In this document: in pieces, positions 44,245 through 53,241 of the stretch
Position numbering within the stretch: position 1 is the stretch's first letter
How the letters are laid out: the number at the start of each line of letters is the position of its first letter
Source: Altibacter sp.
Lineage (GTDB): Bacteria > Bacteroidota > Bacteroidia > Flavobacteriales > Flavobacteriaceae
Reading direction: 5' to 3'
DNA: 64,000 nucleotides
Assembly (NCBI RefSeq): GCF_019913785.1
Contig: NZ_JAIOHK010000011.1
Location: 53,327 to 117,326 of the forward strand
Position numbers and translations under genes: made by a program
Notes under the pieces: generated by a model
Told to the model about the DNA's origin: nothing
The model's input: only the letters and a program-made list of their open reading frames with translations
Databases searched by the model: none

Positions 44245-45120
44245 CTAAGGAAATTTCCATGCGACTATCCTGCTTTGCTTATGGCCCTGTTCCATGGCAA
44301 TGGTGCGATGGCTGGCCTTTAGTTTGTCTAGTTGTTTATAAATTGGTTTTAGATGCTCGCTTTTTGAAACCAGCGTGGTAAACCATCCCACCTGTGTTTT
44401 AAACCCAACACTCTGCTTTATCATTCGCTTGATAAAAAGTGCTTCGCCTCCGTTACACCATAATTCGTTGGCCTGTCCGCCAAAGTTGAGCACAATCTCA
44501 CTTTTGGTCCGATAAGGCGCCTGGTCACCAAGATTGCGTAGCTTTCGCAGCGTTCCCTTTACGGCCTCTTCTTCCGAAGCGTGAAAAGGTGGGTTGCACA
44601 TGCTGAAGTGGAAGTATTCCTTTTCGTGGATCACCCCATCAAATATATTGGCATTGTTGGCTTGTAGCCGAATCTCAATACGATCTTTTAAGACTTCCGA
44701 AGCTTTTACATTTTCCTTGGCCGAAGCCACTGCTGCTGGATCATTATCAACACCCACCATCTGCCAATCATAGATCCGGCTGGCAAGAATAGGATACACA
44801 CAGTTGGCACCCACACCTATATCCAAGCCCGTAATGTTAGTAGCTGTTCCGGTTTCCGAAAGTAAATCGTTTAGATAATGTATATAATCGGCTCTACCGG
44901 GAATAGGAGGGCAGAGGTAATGCGGAGGAATATTCCAGTCGGTTAAGCCATAATGATGCTTTAAAAGCGCCTTGTTTAGCTGTAACACCGCCTCGCTGTC
45001 GGCAAAATTAATGGTGTCCATACCTGCTTTTCCCAAATGGGCATATTGGCCCAAGGGAGGATGCGCCTTGATCAAGGCCTTAAAATCGTATGGAGCACTA
45101 TGAATATTATTGGGATGCAA
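44245..45120 (-). CDS. rlmF: 23S rRNA adenine-1618 N6-methyltransferase
   Basis: The 291-residue protein fits RlmF: the N-terminal 'HPNNIHSAPYDFKALIKAHPPLG', the SAM motif 'GLDIGVGANCVYPIL', and the catalytic N6-adenine motif 'NPPF' ('SMCNPPFHASEEEA'). RlmF methylates A1618 of 23S rRNA. It starts at 45120, 24 bp upstream of the CFA-like methyltransferase, and the two may be cotranscribed. Confidence 0.92.
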   Translation of the reverse strand: MHPNNIHSAPYDFKALIKAHPPLGQYAHLGKAGMDTINFADSEAVLQLNKALLKHHYGLTDWNIPPHYLCPPIPGRADYIHYLNDLLSETGTATNITGLDIGVGANCVYPILASRIYDWQMVGVDNDPAAVASAKENVKASEVLKDRIEIRLQANNANIFDGVIHEKEYFHFSMCNPPFHASEEEAVKGTLRKLRNLGDQAPYRTKSEIVLNFGGQANELWCNGGEALFIKRMIKQSVGFKTQVGWFTTLVSKSEHLKPIYKQLDKLKASHRTIAMEQGHKQSRIVAWKFP

Positions 45121-45293
45121 ACCTCGCAGCTATTGAGGTGTGAAGCTACGATAATAGTAGCAGCTTTCGGCTGTATTTTAGGAGATTCTCCGTTTGGGTG
45201 TTAGTCCGAAGGAGTTCTGCAACTAAGTTTACAATAGGGTATCGATAATTCCAAGGTCTGGTATTCGCAATACTATCTTTCTCCTAATTGGGA

Positions 45294-45884
45294 CTATTCA
45301 CAAAGCTCGATAAGGGGTCTTATTTTGTGTAGTTCTTCCCAAATAGCCCTATCAAAGGCCTGGGGTGAAAACCGAAATACAAGCAAGGCCTTTTGTGTGG
45401 CTCGACAGAATTGCTGTTCTATTCGAACCTGCAAGCTCATCATAGCCCTGCTTCGAAACGAATCGTGCGTATGTACAGTCCCTTCAAATAGAGCGGTATC
45501 ATCTTTAATTTCAGTTGCAGTAAGTAGGCTCGTACTGGGAGGAATTTGTTTGCCTTTTTCCTTGTTTACGGCCTGCATCAACCCATCGAAATACTTCTGT
45601 AGATCCTGCTCCAATTGAGAAGCCGTTAAGCTGGAACTCGCATCAATATACCAGGCAAAGGCATAAGACCAAAACTGAGGGCTTTCTCGGTCTCCCCAAC
45701 CGGGCGGAAAATGAGCTTCCTCATAACCACTGTACGTTAAGGTTTGTGCAAACCCAATGGGAAAATGGAAAATCTCCTTGGTCCAAGTAGAATCTACTAC
45801 CAAGAGCATGGGTGGTTCCTGCTCTTGACTACTTCCTGTTAACACACAGCAGTGTACGAACATACATAAAAATATCTTTTTCAT
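45294..45884 (-). CDS. Exported hypothetical protein
   Basis: From ATG 45884 the protein has 196 residues with a signal peptide ('MKKIFLCMFVHCCVLTGSSQ'); a start at 45920 would add non-signal residues. The mature part holds 'WTKEIFHFPIGFAQTLTYSGYEEAHFPPGWG' and a helical second half ('LEQDLQKYFDGLMQAVNKEKG'). It resembles small periplasmic flavobacterial proteins with no known domain. A downstream lipoprotein gene (45969) and an envelope regulator (46666) may share its context. The function is unknown. Confidence 0.6.
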   Translation of the reverse strand: MKKIFLCMFVHCCVLTGSSQEQEPPMLLVVDSTWTKEIFHFPIGFAQTLTYSGYEEAHFPPGWGDRESPQFWSYAFAWYIDASSSLTASQLEQDLQKYFDGLMQAVNKEKGKQIPPSTSLLTATEIKDDTALFEGTVHTHDSFRSRAMMSLQVRIEQQFCRATQKALLVFRFSPQAFDRAIWEELHKIRPLIELCE

Positions 45885-45968
45885 ACTATGGCTAAAATTG
45901 TAAGCAAAGTTCAAACGCAATGGCTGAGCTAATTCCTTTACTTTATTATTATTTTTTTCCTATCGGAA

Positions 45969-46541
45969 TTAGCATTTCATTACTTCAACGTGCAGTTCGC
46001 CTGCCTCGTATTTAATAGTGATGGGTATTCTTTCGAAGGTACACCGTGGTTCAATGGTAAAGCGAATCTCCCCCTGCACATGAAAGTTGGCTTCCGAATC
46101 TCGCTGAAGGCGTTGCGTATAGGTGGTATTCGATCGTACCCAATTCACCGTCCCGTTTACGAAGGGATGTGGATCGAACTCTTCCACCGAAGGAGGCGAC
46201 TCCTTCAATTTAGCAATGGGAAAGAGTGTATTCGAGTCTTCTAAATAGACCGTGAATTTTCCCGAAAAATCCCGCTTGGCGTTTGGGGAAACAAAGAATG
46301 CCCCATTGAATAACTCCATTCCTACGATGAGCTCGTACACATCTATATCTACACGTGCCATTTGTAGTGATAGCTCATAGGGATCTTCATGGAACTCGAT
46401 CATGTGAATGGGTTTTGTGATCGGGTACTCGGTAGTCTGCAGCATGGCCATACTATCTGCCTGCGTTTCTACTACTTGCTGTTTTTCCGAATTGCACCCC
46501 ATACATACTATAAGCAGCATACTTCCTATTAACTTGTTCAT
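45969..46541 (-). CDS. Hypothetical lipoprotein
   Basis: The 190-residue protein has a lipobox at 'LLIVCMGCNSEKQ' and is probably anchored in the membrane. The mature part is beta-rich ('YELSLQMARVDIDVYELIVGMELF', 'FHVQGEIRFTIEPRCTFERIPITIKYEAG'). It resembles a small single-domain sandwich. It is divergent from the gene at 46666, with a short spacer between them. The function is unknown. Confidence 0.62.
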   Translation of the reverse strand: MNKLIGSMLLIVCMGCNSEKQQVVETQADSMAMLQTTEYPITKPIHMIEFHEDPYELSLQMARVDIDVYELIVGMELFNGAFFVSPNAKRDFSGKFTVYLEDSNTLFPIAKLKESPPSVEEFDPHPFVNGTVNWVRSNTTYTQRLQRDSEANFHVQGEIRFTIEPRCTFERIPITIKYEAGELHVEVMKC

Positions 46542-46665
46542 TTTCTGATTTTTTAAATGATGAAGTAAAACTATGGCTACGTTGGCAGAAAAGTGTCAAA
46601 AGAATGTAAAAGAAGTGTCAAACTTTTTAAAAAGTCCTCAATTTATGTGTTATTTACAGCATATT

Positions 46666-47529
46666 ATGAATACTTCCACCCAAATCCTTGTAAAAAAGCT
46701 ACTTGTATTGCTGCTGATTGCAGGACTGACTTCCTGTACAAAGGAGCCCAATACCGAATTCTCCGAAAGTGTAAAAGTGTCGCTACGCGATGTAGGCCAT
46801 CGTTTATTATTGGCCGATCAAGATGCTACCTCCTTGGTAAAGCCGGTAGTGGCTTTGGACGACTATAGATACCAAGTATCCTTCGAACTGCCACTGGCCA
46901 TCTATCCCGACAGCCTGGTGGACATCATTAAAAGCAGTTTTAAAAAGGCAGGGCTGCCATCCTACTACCTGACGGAGGTCATCCGCTGTGAAGATGGAGA
47001 GGTAGGCTATAGCTATGAGGTAAAACAGGAGGAAGAAAAAGGAATCATTCCCTGCCGCGGTCGAAACCTCCCCAAAGCCTGTTATACCGTACATGTGCGA
47101 TTCACAAAACTCCCCGAATCTCCAACGAGTATTCCAAACTATGTATATGCCCTGGCCTTAGGCGGATTGCTGCTGTTGGTCTTGGTCTTTTATAAAAAGA
47201 AGAAGCGGATGGTCCCAACTACAGACGACAACTTTGCTGCTCTGGGCCGATTTAAATTCTACCCCGACCAAAACATGCTGATAAAAGAAGCCACCGAAAT
47301 TAGCCTGTCGAAAAAGGAATGTGATATCCTCCAAATATTTATTGCCAAACCCAACCAGATCATCACCCGGGACGAACTCACCAAACGCGTTTGGGAAGAC
47401 AACGGGGTGATTACAGGGAGAAGTTTAGATACCTATATCTCGAAATTGCGCAAGAAGTTACAAGATGACGACTCCATTAAACTCACCAACATTCACGGGG
47501 TGGGCTATAAGCTGGAAGTGAATTTGTAA
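46666..47529 (+). CDS. Envelope-anchored winged-helix regulator
   Basis: From ATG 46666 the protein has 287 residues. An SPII-like leader ('VLLLIAGLTSCTKEP') precedes a periplasmic domain of ~150 residues. One membrane helix follows ('YVYALALGGLLLLVLVFYKKKKR'), then an OmpR-type winged-helix DNA-binding domain at the C-terminus ('LIKEATEISLSKKECDILQIFI', 'RDELTKRVWEDNGVITGRSLDTYISKLRKKL'). This order is the reverse of ToxR/CadC. A signal outside would be passed directly to DNA. It is common in Bacteroidota; targets are unknown. A start at 46573 would add 31 residues. Confidence 0.8.
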   Translation: MNTSTQILVKKLLVLLLIAGLTSCTKEPNTEFSESVKVSLRDVGHRLLLADQDATSLVKPVVALDDYRYQVSFELPLAIYPDSLVDIIKSSFKKAGLPSYYLTEVIRCEDGEVGYSYEVKQEEEKGIIPCRGRNLPKACYTVHVRFTKLPESPTSIPNYVYALALGGLLLLVLVFYKKKKRMVPTTDDNFAALGRFKFYPDQNMLIKEATEISLSKKECDILQIFIAKPNQIITRDELTKRVWEDNGVITGRSLDTYISKLRKKLQDDDSIKLTNIHGVGYKLEVNL

Positions 47530-47664
47530 CTAGAAAATAGCACGGCTACTACCAAACTTCCCAACCACCAACCAAGGTTTTATCCCAATAGTGTACCGCT
47601 GTCTTCCAGAAATTTGTATTTTTAATATTCTTATATAGTTAACTAACCAATAAACATAGGTATC

Positions 47665-48720
47665 ATGAAAACAACAAGCGTTAAGGCGTACGGCACGGAA
47701 GCTCCGGAAGCCGATTTAAAACAATTCAATATCAATAGACGAGAAGTAACCACATCCGATGTAGAAATCGACATACTGTGGTGTGGCGTGTGTCATTCCG
47801 ATCTGCACTTCGCGCGCAACGATTGGGGGATGACCCAATATCCGGTAGTACCCGGACACGAAATCGTAGGCAAGGTCACCAAGGTAGGAGCCGGGGTATC
47901 CAAATACAAGCTCGGCGATCTGGTAGCAGTAGGCTGTTTGGTGGATTCCTGCAGAACCTGTGCCAATTGTAAGGACGATCTGGAACAATATTGTGGCGCC
48001 TGGGTTGGGACCTATGGTGGCTATGATAAACACCTAGATACCAATACACACGGTGGCTATTCCGAAACCATCGTGGTGGACGAAGCCTTTGTGCTTAGTG
48101 TCCCTGAAAACATAGACCCTGCCGGGATTGCGCCCGTATTATGCGCGGGGATCACTACCTGGTCACCCCTGCGTCACTGGAAGGTGGAAAAGGATAGTAA
48201 GGTAGCCGTAGTAGGTCTTGGCGGACTCGGACATATGGCAATCAAACTAGCCGCGGCGCTTGGCGCCCACGTTACCCTGTTTTCAAGATCTTCGAATAAG
48301 GTACAGGATGCGAAAGCCTTGGGAGCAGACAAAGTGATTATCTCAACAGATGAGGCACAAATGGAGCAGGCCATGGGGCAATTCGATCTTATCATTGATA
48401 CCGTTCCCTATGCACACGATCTCAATCCGTATGTAGGTACCTTGAACACCAACGGCACCCTGGTGGTAGTGGGTTATCTGGGGCCCTTAGACCCGATGTT
48501 GGTGACCGTCCCTATGATCATGGGGCGCAAAGCAGTAGCGGGATCCTTGATAGGCGGTATCGCCGAAACCCAGGAGTTATTGGATTTCTGTGGCAAGCAC
48601 AATATTACATCCGATATCGAAATCATTAAGATGCGGGATATCAATACAGCCTATGAGCGCATGCTCAAAAGCGATGTGAAATACCGCTTTGTCATCGATA
48701 TGAAGTCCTTAAAAAGCTAA
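47665..48720 (+). CDS. Zinc-dependent NAD(P)-alcohol dehydrogenase (YahK/CAD type)
   Basis: The 351-residue protein has the catalytic zinc ligands Cys43 ('GVCHSDLH'), His65-Glu66 ('VVPGHEIVG') and Cys160. The structural zinc is held by Cys96, Cys99, Cys102 and Cys110 ('CRTCANCKDDLEQYC'). The Rossmann motif is 'GLGGLGHMAIKLA'. The type fits cinnamyl-alcohol/YahK aldehyde reductases that reduce aldehydes with NADPH. It is monocistronic. It may detoxify aldehydes; that role is inferred. Confidence 0.94.
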   Translation: MKTTSVKAYGTEAPEADLKQFNINRREVTTSDVEIDILWCGVCHSDLHFARNDWGMTQYPVVPGHEIVGKVTKVGAGVSKYKLGDLVAVGCLVDSCRTCANCKDDLEQYCGAWVGTYGGYDKHLDTNTHGGYSETIVVDEAFVLSVPENIDPAGIAPVLCAGITTWSPLRHWKVEKDSKVAVVGLGGLGHMAIKLAAALGAHVTLFSRSSNKVQDAKALGADKVIISTDEAQMEQAMGQFDLIIDTVPYAHDLNPYVGTLNTNGTLVVVGYLGPLDPMLVTVPMIMGRKAVAGSLIGGIAETQELLDFCGKHNITSDIEIIKMRDINTAYERMLKSDVKYRFVIDMKSLKS

Positions 48721-48766
48721 GTTACAGGCCTTCCGTTTTACTATATTTATTAAAACCAATAGCATT

Positions 48767-50779
48767 ATGAAAAATCTTCTGTATCTCTCGGCAATGGCCG
48801 TTTTAGTTTTGGCATGCAAAGACAAACCCGCCGAGGCGACGCCCGATCCGGTTGTCTTCGATGGCATTTCAGCAACCATAAAGCCCGGAGACGATTTCTT
48901 TCATCACGTCAATAAGACGTGGTACGACAACGCGGTCATCGATGAAGATCAAGTAGGAGTGGGGTCCTACCGCTTTTTAAACATTCCACAGCAAAAGTTG
49001 TTGCAGGACATTTTGGAAGAAGTATCCCAAGAAACCCATCCCAAGGGGAGTATAGAACAGTTGGTAGGCGATTTCTATGCTTCGGGTATGGATACCCTAA
49101 GTATCAATGCCCGTGGGACTACGCCCATACAGCCCATTCTAGATCGCATAGAAGCCCTACAGGATGTTCCGGCAATGATGACCTTTGTCGCCCAGCAGAT
49201 ACGAAGCGGGGATTACTCCATGATCTATCCCTATATCTCGGCCGATCAGAAAAACAGTGCTATGAATATTGCACATTTTGTGCAATCGGGTCTGGGACTG
49301 CCCGATCGTGATTATTACTTCGGAACAGATACCTCGGTGACTGCCATTCAGGAGGCGTATAAAAAATACCTGAGCAGCCTGTTCGAACTGATAGGCGAAC
49401 CCAATGCCGAAGCACAGGCAACCACCGTATACGAAATCGAAAAACAACTGGCCGAGGCGCACAAAACACGGATCGAACGCAGAGTGGTAAAAGAAAACTA
49501 CAACAAACTGGCCGTAGCAGAACTTCAGAAAAGCCAATCGAATATCGCTTGGAAAAACATGCTCGAGACCCTGGGGATGGCAGTTGATTCGGTGGATGTG
49601 GGGCAGCCTGCCTATTATAAAAAGCTGGATGCCATGTTGAAATCGGTGCCTCTGGAACAATGGAAACTATATCTAAAGGCAAATTCCATAGGGACCCATG
49701 TCAATATCCTAAGTCGGCCCTTTCAGGATGCAGCCTTCGAATATAGCAAAGTGCTATCGGGCCAATCGGTACAGCAGTCCAGATCCAAACAAATGGTGCG
49801 CCGTGTCGACCAGCAGATAGGGTTTGCACTGGGGCAGATCTATGTAAAGCGATACTTTAATGAAGACGCCAAAAAGCGTGCCTTAGAGCTAGTTAACAAT
49901 TTTCAGAAGACCTTGGAAAAGCGAATTAACGAGCTCGATTGGATGAGCGACAGCACCAAGCTCAAGGCAAAAGACAAGCTCTGGGCCATCAATAAAAAAA
50001 TAGGCTACCCCGATGTCTGGCGTACCTACGATGTGACCATTGACCGTGCTACCTTTTTTGAAAATGTAGTGGCCCTGCGGAAAGAAGAGTATCAATACGA
50101 ACTCAACACACTTAACAAACCGCCCAATAGAGACGAGTGGCATACCACCCCCTCTACGGTGACGGCCTATTACAACCCTTCTCTAAACGAAATTGTCTTT
50201 CCCGCAGGTATACTGCAAGCCCCTTATTTCGATCTATATGCCGATGATGCCGTGAATTACGGGGGCATTGGTATGGTGATAGGGCATGAGTTTACCCACG
50301 CCTTCGACGATCAAGGAGCGCAGTTTGACAAGAACGGAAATGTAACCGACTGGTGGACCGAAGCTGACTATACCAAATTCAAGGAAAAAACCCAACAGAT
50401 CATTGATCAGTACAGCGCGTTTACGGTATTGGACAGCGTACATTTAAAAGGAGCCCTTACGGTAGGGGAAAACACCGCAGACAATGGAGGTATTGCAATT
50501 GCCTTCGATGCCTTTAAACTTACAGCACAGGGACAGGATACCACAAAGATTGGCGGGTATACTCCCAACCAGCGCTTCTTCTTATCGGTTGCGCGAATTT
50601 GGCGCGTAAAGACCCGCGACGAGTTTTTACGCAATTATGTGGCTACCGACCCACATTCGCCTCCTATTTGGCGTGTGAATGGGCCACTGATGAATTTTAC
50701 ACCCTTTTATGAGGCCTTCAACGTACAAGCCGGCGAAGCCAACTTTAGACCCGTAGAAGAACGGATCAAGATTTGGTAA
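48767..50779 (+). CDS. M13-family (PepO/neprilysin-like) metallopeptidase lipoprotein
   Basis: The 670-residue protein has an SPII leader ('LVLACKDKPAEA'). The M13 N- and C-domains are present, with the zinc motif HEFTH at 507-511 ('GMVIGHEFTHAFDDQG') and the third ligand in 'GENTADNGGI'. The substrate motif N-A-Y-Y/F appears as 'TVTAYYNPSLNEIVFPAGIL', and the 'RVNGPLMN' and 'FRPVEERIKIW' ends are standard. PepO enzymes cleave peptides of up to ~40 residues. It is probably an envelope peptidase for protein or peptide nutrition. Confidence 0.95.
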   Translation: MKNLLYLSAMAVLVLACKDKPAEATPDPVVFDGISATIKPGDDFFHHVNKTWYDNAVIDEDQVGVGSYRFLNIPQQKLLQDILEEVSQETHPKGSIEQLVGDFYASGMDTLSINARGTTPIQPILDRIEALQDVPAMMTFVAQQIRSGDYSMIYPYISADQKNSAMNIAHFVQSGLGLPDRDYYFGTDTSVTAIQEAYKKYLSSLFELIGEPNAEAQATTVYEIEKQLAEAHKTRIERRVVKENYNKLAVAELQKSQSNIAWKNMLETLGMAVDSVDVGQPAYYKKLDAMLKSVPLEQWKLYLKANSIGTHVNILSRPFQDAAFEYSKVLSGQSVQQSRSKQMVRRVDQQIGFALGQIYVKRYFNEDAKKRALELVNNFQKTLEKRINELDWMSDSTKLKAKDKLWAINKKIGYPDVWRTYDVTIDRATFFENVVALRKEEYQYELNTLNKPPNRDEWHTTPSTVTAYYNPSLNEIVFPAGILQAPYFDLYADDAVNYGGIGMVIGHEFTHAFDDQGAQFDKNGNVTDWWTEADYTKFKEKTQQIIDQYSAFTVLDSVHLKGALTVGENTADNGGIAIAFDAFKLTAQGQDTTKIGGYTPNQRFFLSVARIWRVKTRDEFLRNYVATDPHSPPIWRVNGPLMNFTPFYEAFNVQAGEANFRPVEERIKIW

Positions 50780-50932
50780 TTCGTGTTGCTTTCTAAAGGT
50801 TTCTGTCATGGTTAGTGCCATACATGGAAGTATTTTCTTACGAATTCCATGTACGATTGCCACCAAAAACCCCGTTTTATAGAAGTTGTCCAATACCTAA
50901 ATGATTGGTTAGCAGCTAAAAAGAACACAGTT

Positions 50933-51727
50933 ATGGCAGAAAATAAGGGCATTATAAAGATAAAAGGCAAATTAGGCCCGTTGTCCTTTTATAACTCCAA
51001 GCGTAAAAAGAACCTGGTGAAATGGTCTTCGGGGCATTCGGGAGATACCATCAAAAACGATCCGGCCTTTGCCAACGTACGTAAGAACAACAATGAGTTT
51101 GGTGGAGGGTCTGTAATCAGTAAGGCCCTACGCCAAAGCTGGGGGCCTATGGGCCGTCAATTTCAAGATTCCTATATGGCAGGCCGACTTACAAGTGCTT
51201 GTCGAAAACTAATTATCCAAAGTTCGGGCGACTGGGGAATTAGGGAAGGCAACCTGCGTACGCATGGGAATCAATTAATTGGATTTGCATTTGATAAAGA
51301 ACAGCCTTTTTCGTACGGTTTTAGCGGTGCCTTTCAAGCCGACTTTAAAGCAGATCGCTCACAATGTATACTAACCTGCAATCCGTTATATCCAGAGGAC
51401 TTTGCAAACAAACCCGCCCAAGCTACCCACGTTCAATTTACGGCAGCAATCAGTCTGGTGTCCAATCACTATTGGAACAAAGCAGCCGAAAAATACCTGC
51501 CAAAAGTCCCGAAACAAAATGCCCTGGGCAACATACAGACTACAGGCTTTCTACCCATTCATGAGCTGCCAATAGCCATGGAGTGGGTGCTGAATACCCC
51601 TAACGATGCCATTCCACAAGCCAATGTGGCCTGTGTGGTAACATTGGGTATATCCTATGGGGTACTGCACCATCGCATAGAAAGGCTAAGAAGCGGCCAA
51701 ACCATGCACATTCTAAGTGTGGTGTAA
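50933..51727 (+). CDS. Bacteroidota conserved protein of unknown function
   Basis: From ATG 50933 the protein has 264 residues; the frame runs back to 50849, but those residues are not part of the family start. The N-terminus 'MAENKGIIKIKGKLGPLSFYN' and 'GDTIKNDPAFANVRKNNNEFGGGSVISKALRQ' recall a family common in Bacteroidota. It begins with a short G-x-x-K-x-x-G-x-x-G-x-x-x-F-Y motif and has the N-D-P-A-F-x-x-V/T-R-x-N block. No signal or membrane helix is seen. The role is unknown; phage-tail or secreted-assembly links have not been shown for it here. Confidence 0.6.
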   Translation: MAENKGIIKIKGKLGPLSFYNSKRKKNLVKWSSGHSGDTIKNDPAFANVRKNNNEFGGGSVISKALRQSWGPMGRQFQDSYMAGRLTSACRKLIIQSSGDWGIREGNLRTHGNQLIGFAFDKEQPFSYGFSGAFQADFKADRSQCILTCNPLYPEDFANKPAQATHVQFTAAISLVSNHYWNKAAEKYLPKVPKQNALGNIQTTGFLPIHELPIAMEWVLNTPNDAIPQANVACVVTLGISYGVLHHRIERLRSGQTMHILSVV

Positions 51728-51796
51728 GAAAATACCATCAAATCATTAGTTGTGTACGACCTAGGGCCTTGTAGGAAAGGGCTACTCATTTGTAAG

Positions 51797-51862
51797 GTTC
51801 ACCCGTGTTTCACCCGTGTTTCACCCATGTTTCACCCATGTTTCACCCATGTTTCACCCGTA
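51797..51862. repeat. Six copies of an 11-bp tandem repeat
   Basis: Six consecutive units of TTTCACCCGTG or TTTCACCCATG lie head to tail, the first starting GTTC and the last ending GTA. Eleven bp is not a codon multiple, so it is not a coding repeat; slippage or a protein-binding array is possible. Confidence 0.85.
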
Positions 51863-52081
51863 GTAAAGGGTAGGATACTCCCGGTATACTACTAGGGTAC
51901 GTATAGGGTACTGTCACTCATAAATTAGGTGCTGCTAAATCAATAGGGAAGTGGGTAAAATACCGCTCGGTAGGGACGGTAAATTTTCGGCTTACAAAAC
52001 GGCCTAAAACCACATATTTCGGGATATGGCAGATAATGTATTGAATATCAATGCGAAATAATCTTAGGAATATCAAAAAAA

Positions 52082-52115
52082 ATTGCCTAATTTCCCTCTA
52101 TCTTACTTAGGCAAT
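52082..52115. repeat. Inverted repeat before the 52227 gene
   Basis: ATTGCCTAA (52082-52090) and TTAGGCAAT (52107-52115) are perfect 9-bp arms with a 16-nt spacer. It may form a hairpin or be an operator ahead of the gene at 52227; no T-run follows. Confidence 0.6.
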
Positions 52116-52226
52116 AGAATATATACCCGAACAGGGTGCTTAAAATGTTCCTCCCAAATCGACATTTTAATAAATCTGGAATACTTTAATTCAACATACA
52201 ATTAACTAACCTTAAAAATTTAAATT

Positions 52227-52601
52227 ATGTGTAATGGAGGACCAACAAAGATCATTGTAACTGTTTCGGCAACCACGGCAAATCCGGCACCACCGGGTCT
52301 ATCCGATGGCGTAACCTCACTTCCAATTGGCGGGGGAAATGATGCCGCATTCACCACCGTCGTAGTTGCAGGCCAGCAAATTCAGTTTGTACCGGCCGGT
52401 GATATTACCGAGATTACTGCAATTCAAGAAGGCTCGGGATCAGACATCTTTAAGACCGATCCTACCGCCGCCAATAATTGGACCGGCGTAATAGGTTCCT
52501 TGCCGGCAAGCGACACACGCGAGTATACCATTTTCTATAACGTAAAAGGAGCTCCCGGCAATCCGTATCGTCAGGATCCTAAGCTTCAGATGAAGGTGTA
52601 A
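52227..52601 (+). CDS. Small beta-rich protein of unknown function
   Basis: The 124-residue protein starts 'MCNGGPTKIIVTVSATTANP' with no signal peptide. It is made of alternating beta strands ('AAFTTVVVAGQQIQFVPAG', 'DITEITAIQEGSGSDIF', 'DTREYTIFYNVKGAPGNP'). It looks like one cupredoxin- or Ig-like sandwich, and it resembles short cytosolic proteins of Bacteroidota without assigned function. It has a long leader that carries the inverted repeat at 52082-52115. Whether it is functionally tied to the gene at 52729 is open. Confidence 0.6.
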   Translation: MCNGGPTKIIVTVSATTANPAPPGLSDGVTSLPIGGGNDAAFTTVVVAGQQIQFVPAGDITEITAIQEGSGSDIFKTDPTAANNWTGVIGSLPASDTREYTIFYNVKGAPGNPYRQDPKLQMKV

Positions 52602-52728
52602 TTCGATATTTCTTGCTTACACCATCCCCTAAGTGTGCCTATGTGGATACTAGTTTCACCTCTATAGTTGAGACTAACGATACCGTATAGGCTATGCTTT
52701 TTTGGTGTAAAGAATCTAAGTGTTAAAA

Positions 52729-53226
52729 ATGGGTATGGCAGCATTGCAAAACGAAATAAGTCCCGAAGACCTCTGGTATATTCTAAACAATCCCTGGAGT
52801 ATCTCGGAAGTAGAATGGAGAATTCGTGATGAAAACAACCGTACCGCCATGTTTTCGTATATTAAGGAACTACTCCAAAAAACGAAGGACGGTGGCTATT
52901 CCAAAATTTGGAGAACCGAAAAGGACGAACCCATAGCGCTGCTGGGAGGCTATAAGGTGGCCGATAAGAAATTTACCACCTTCCTTATCTGTAGCCATCA
53001 TTACGACGAGCATGTGATGAAGCTGAGCTTCGAAATGCGAAAGACCTTAAAGGAAAAAGCAGCACATTATCAGGGATATACCCTAGGCATCCACTCGGTA
53101 TCACCGCATCCCGACCTGTTTACCTGGTTGCGATTCCTGGGTTTTACCTATATGCCGGAGGGAAACAAAGGAGATTGGCGCTATTTTGAGTTTGTAGCCC
53201 CACCACCTAAGACAGAGCAACTATAA
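52729..53226 (+). CDS. GNAT-like N-acyltransferase-fold protein
   Basis: From ATG 52729 the protein has 165 residues; a GTG at 52720 is three codons upstream. The pattern is GNAT-like: 'EPIALLGGYKVADKKFTTFLICSHHYD' in the place of the beta4 strand, then a helix ('MRKTLKEKAAHYQGYTLGIHSVS') and 'TWLRFLGFTYMPEG' near the end. It resembles the phage-type/DUF2833 acetyltransferase-like proteins in which the acetyl-CoA P-loop is weak. Activity is uncertain. It is followed after 15 bp by the TPR-cyclase gene and may be co-transcribed. Confidence 0.55.
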   Translation: MGMAALQNEISPEDLWYILNNPWSISEVEWRIRDENNRTAMFSYIKELLQKTKDGGYSKIWRTEKDEPIALLGGYKVADKKFTTFLICSHHYDEHVMKLSFEMRKTLKEKAAHYQGYTLGIHSVSPHPDLFTWLRFLGFTYMPEGNKGDWRYFEFVAPPPKTEQL

Positions 53227-53241
53227 AAACGGATACCGACC

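Larger units (their letters stand above)
51728..52226. other. Spacer with an 11-bp tandem repeat and an inverted repeat
   Basis: About 500 bp without an ORF. It holds six copies of an 11-bp unit (51797-51862) and an inverted repeat (52082-52115), and leads to the gene at 52227. No other feature is seen. Confidence 0.55.

Noticed and set aside
49157..49682. Long minus-strand frames (140 and 167 codons) inside the M13 peptidase gene
   Set aside because: They overlap a well-supported peptidase with zinc motif; the frames are composition shadows.
51797..51862. CRISPR array
   Set aside because: Units are 11 bp and contiguous with no spacers, and no cas genes are seen.
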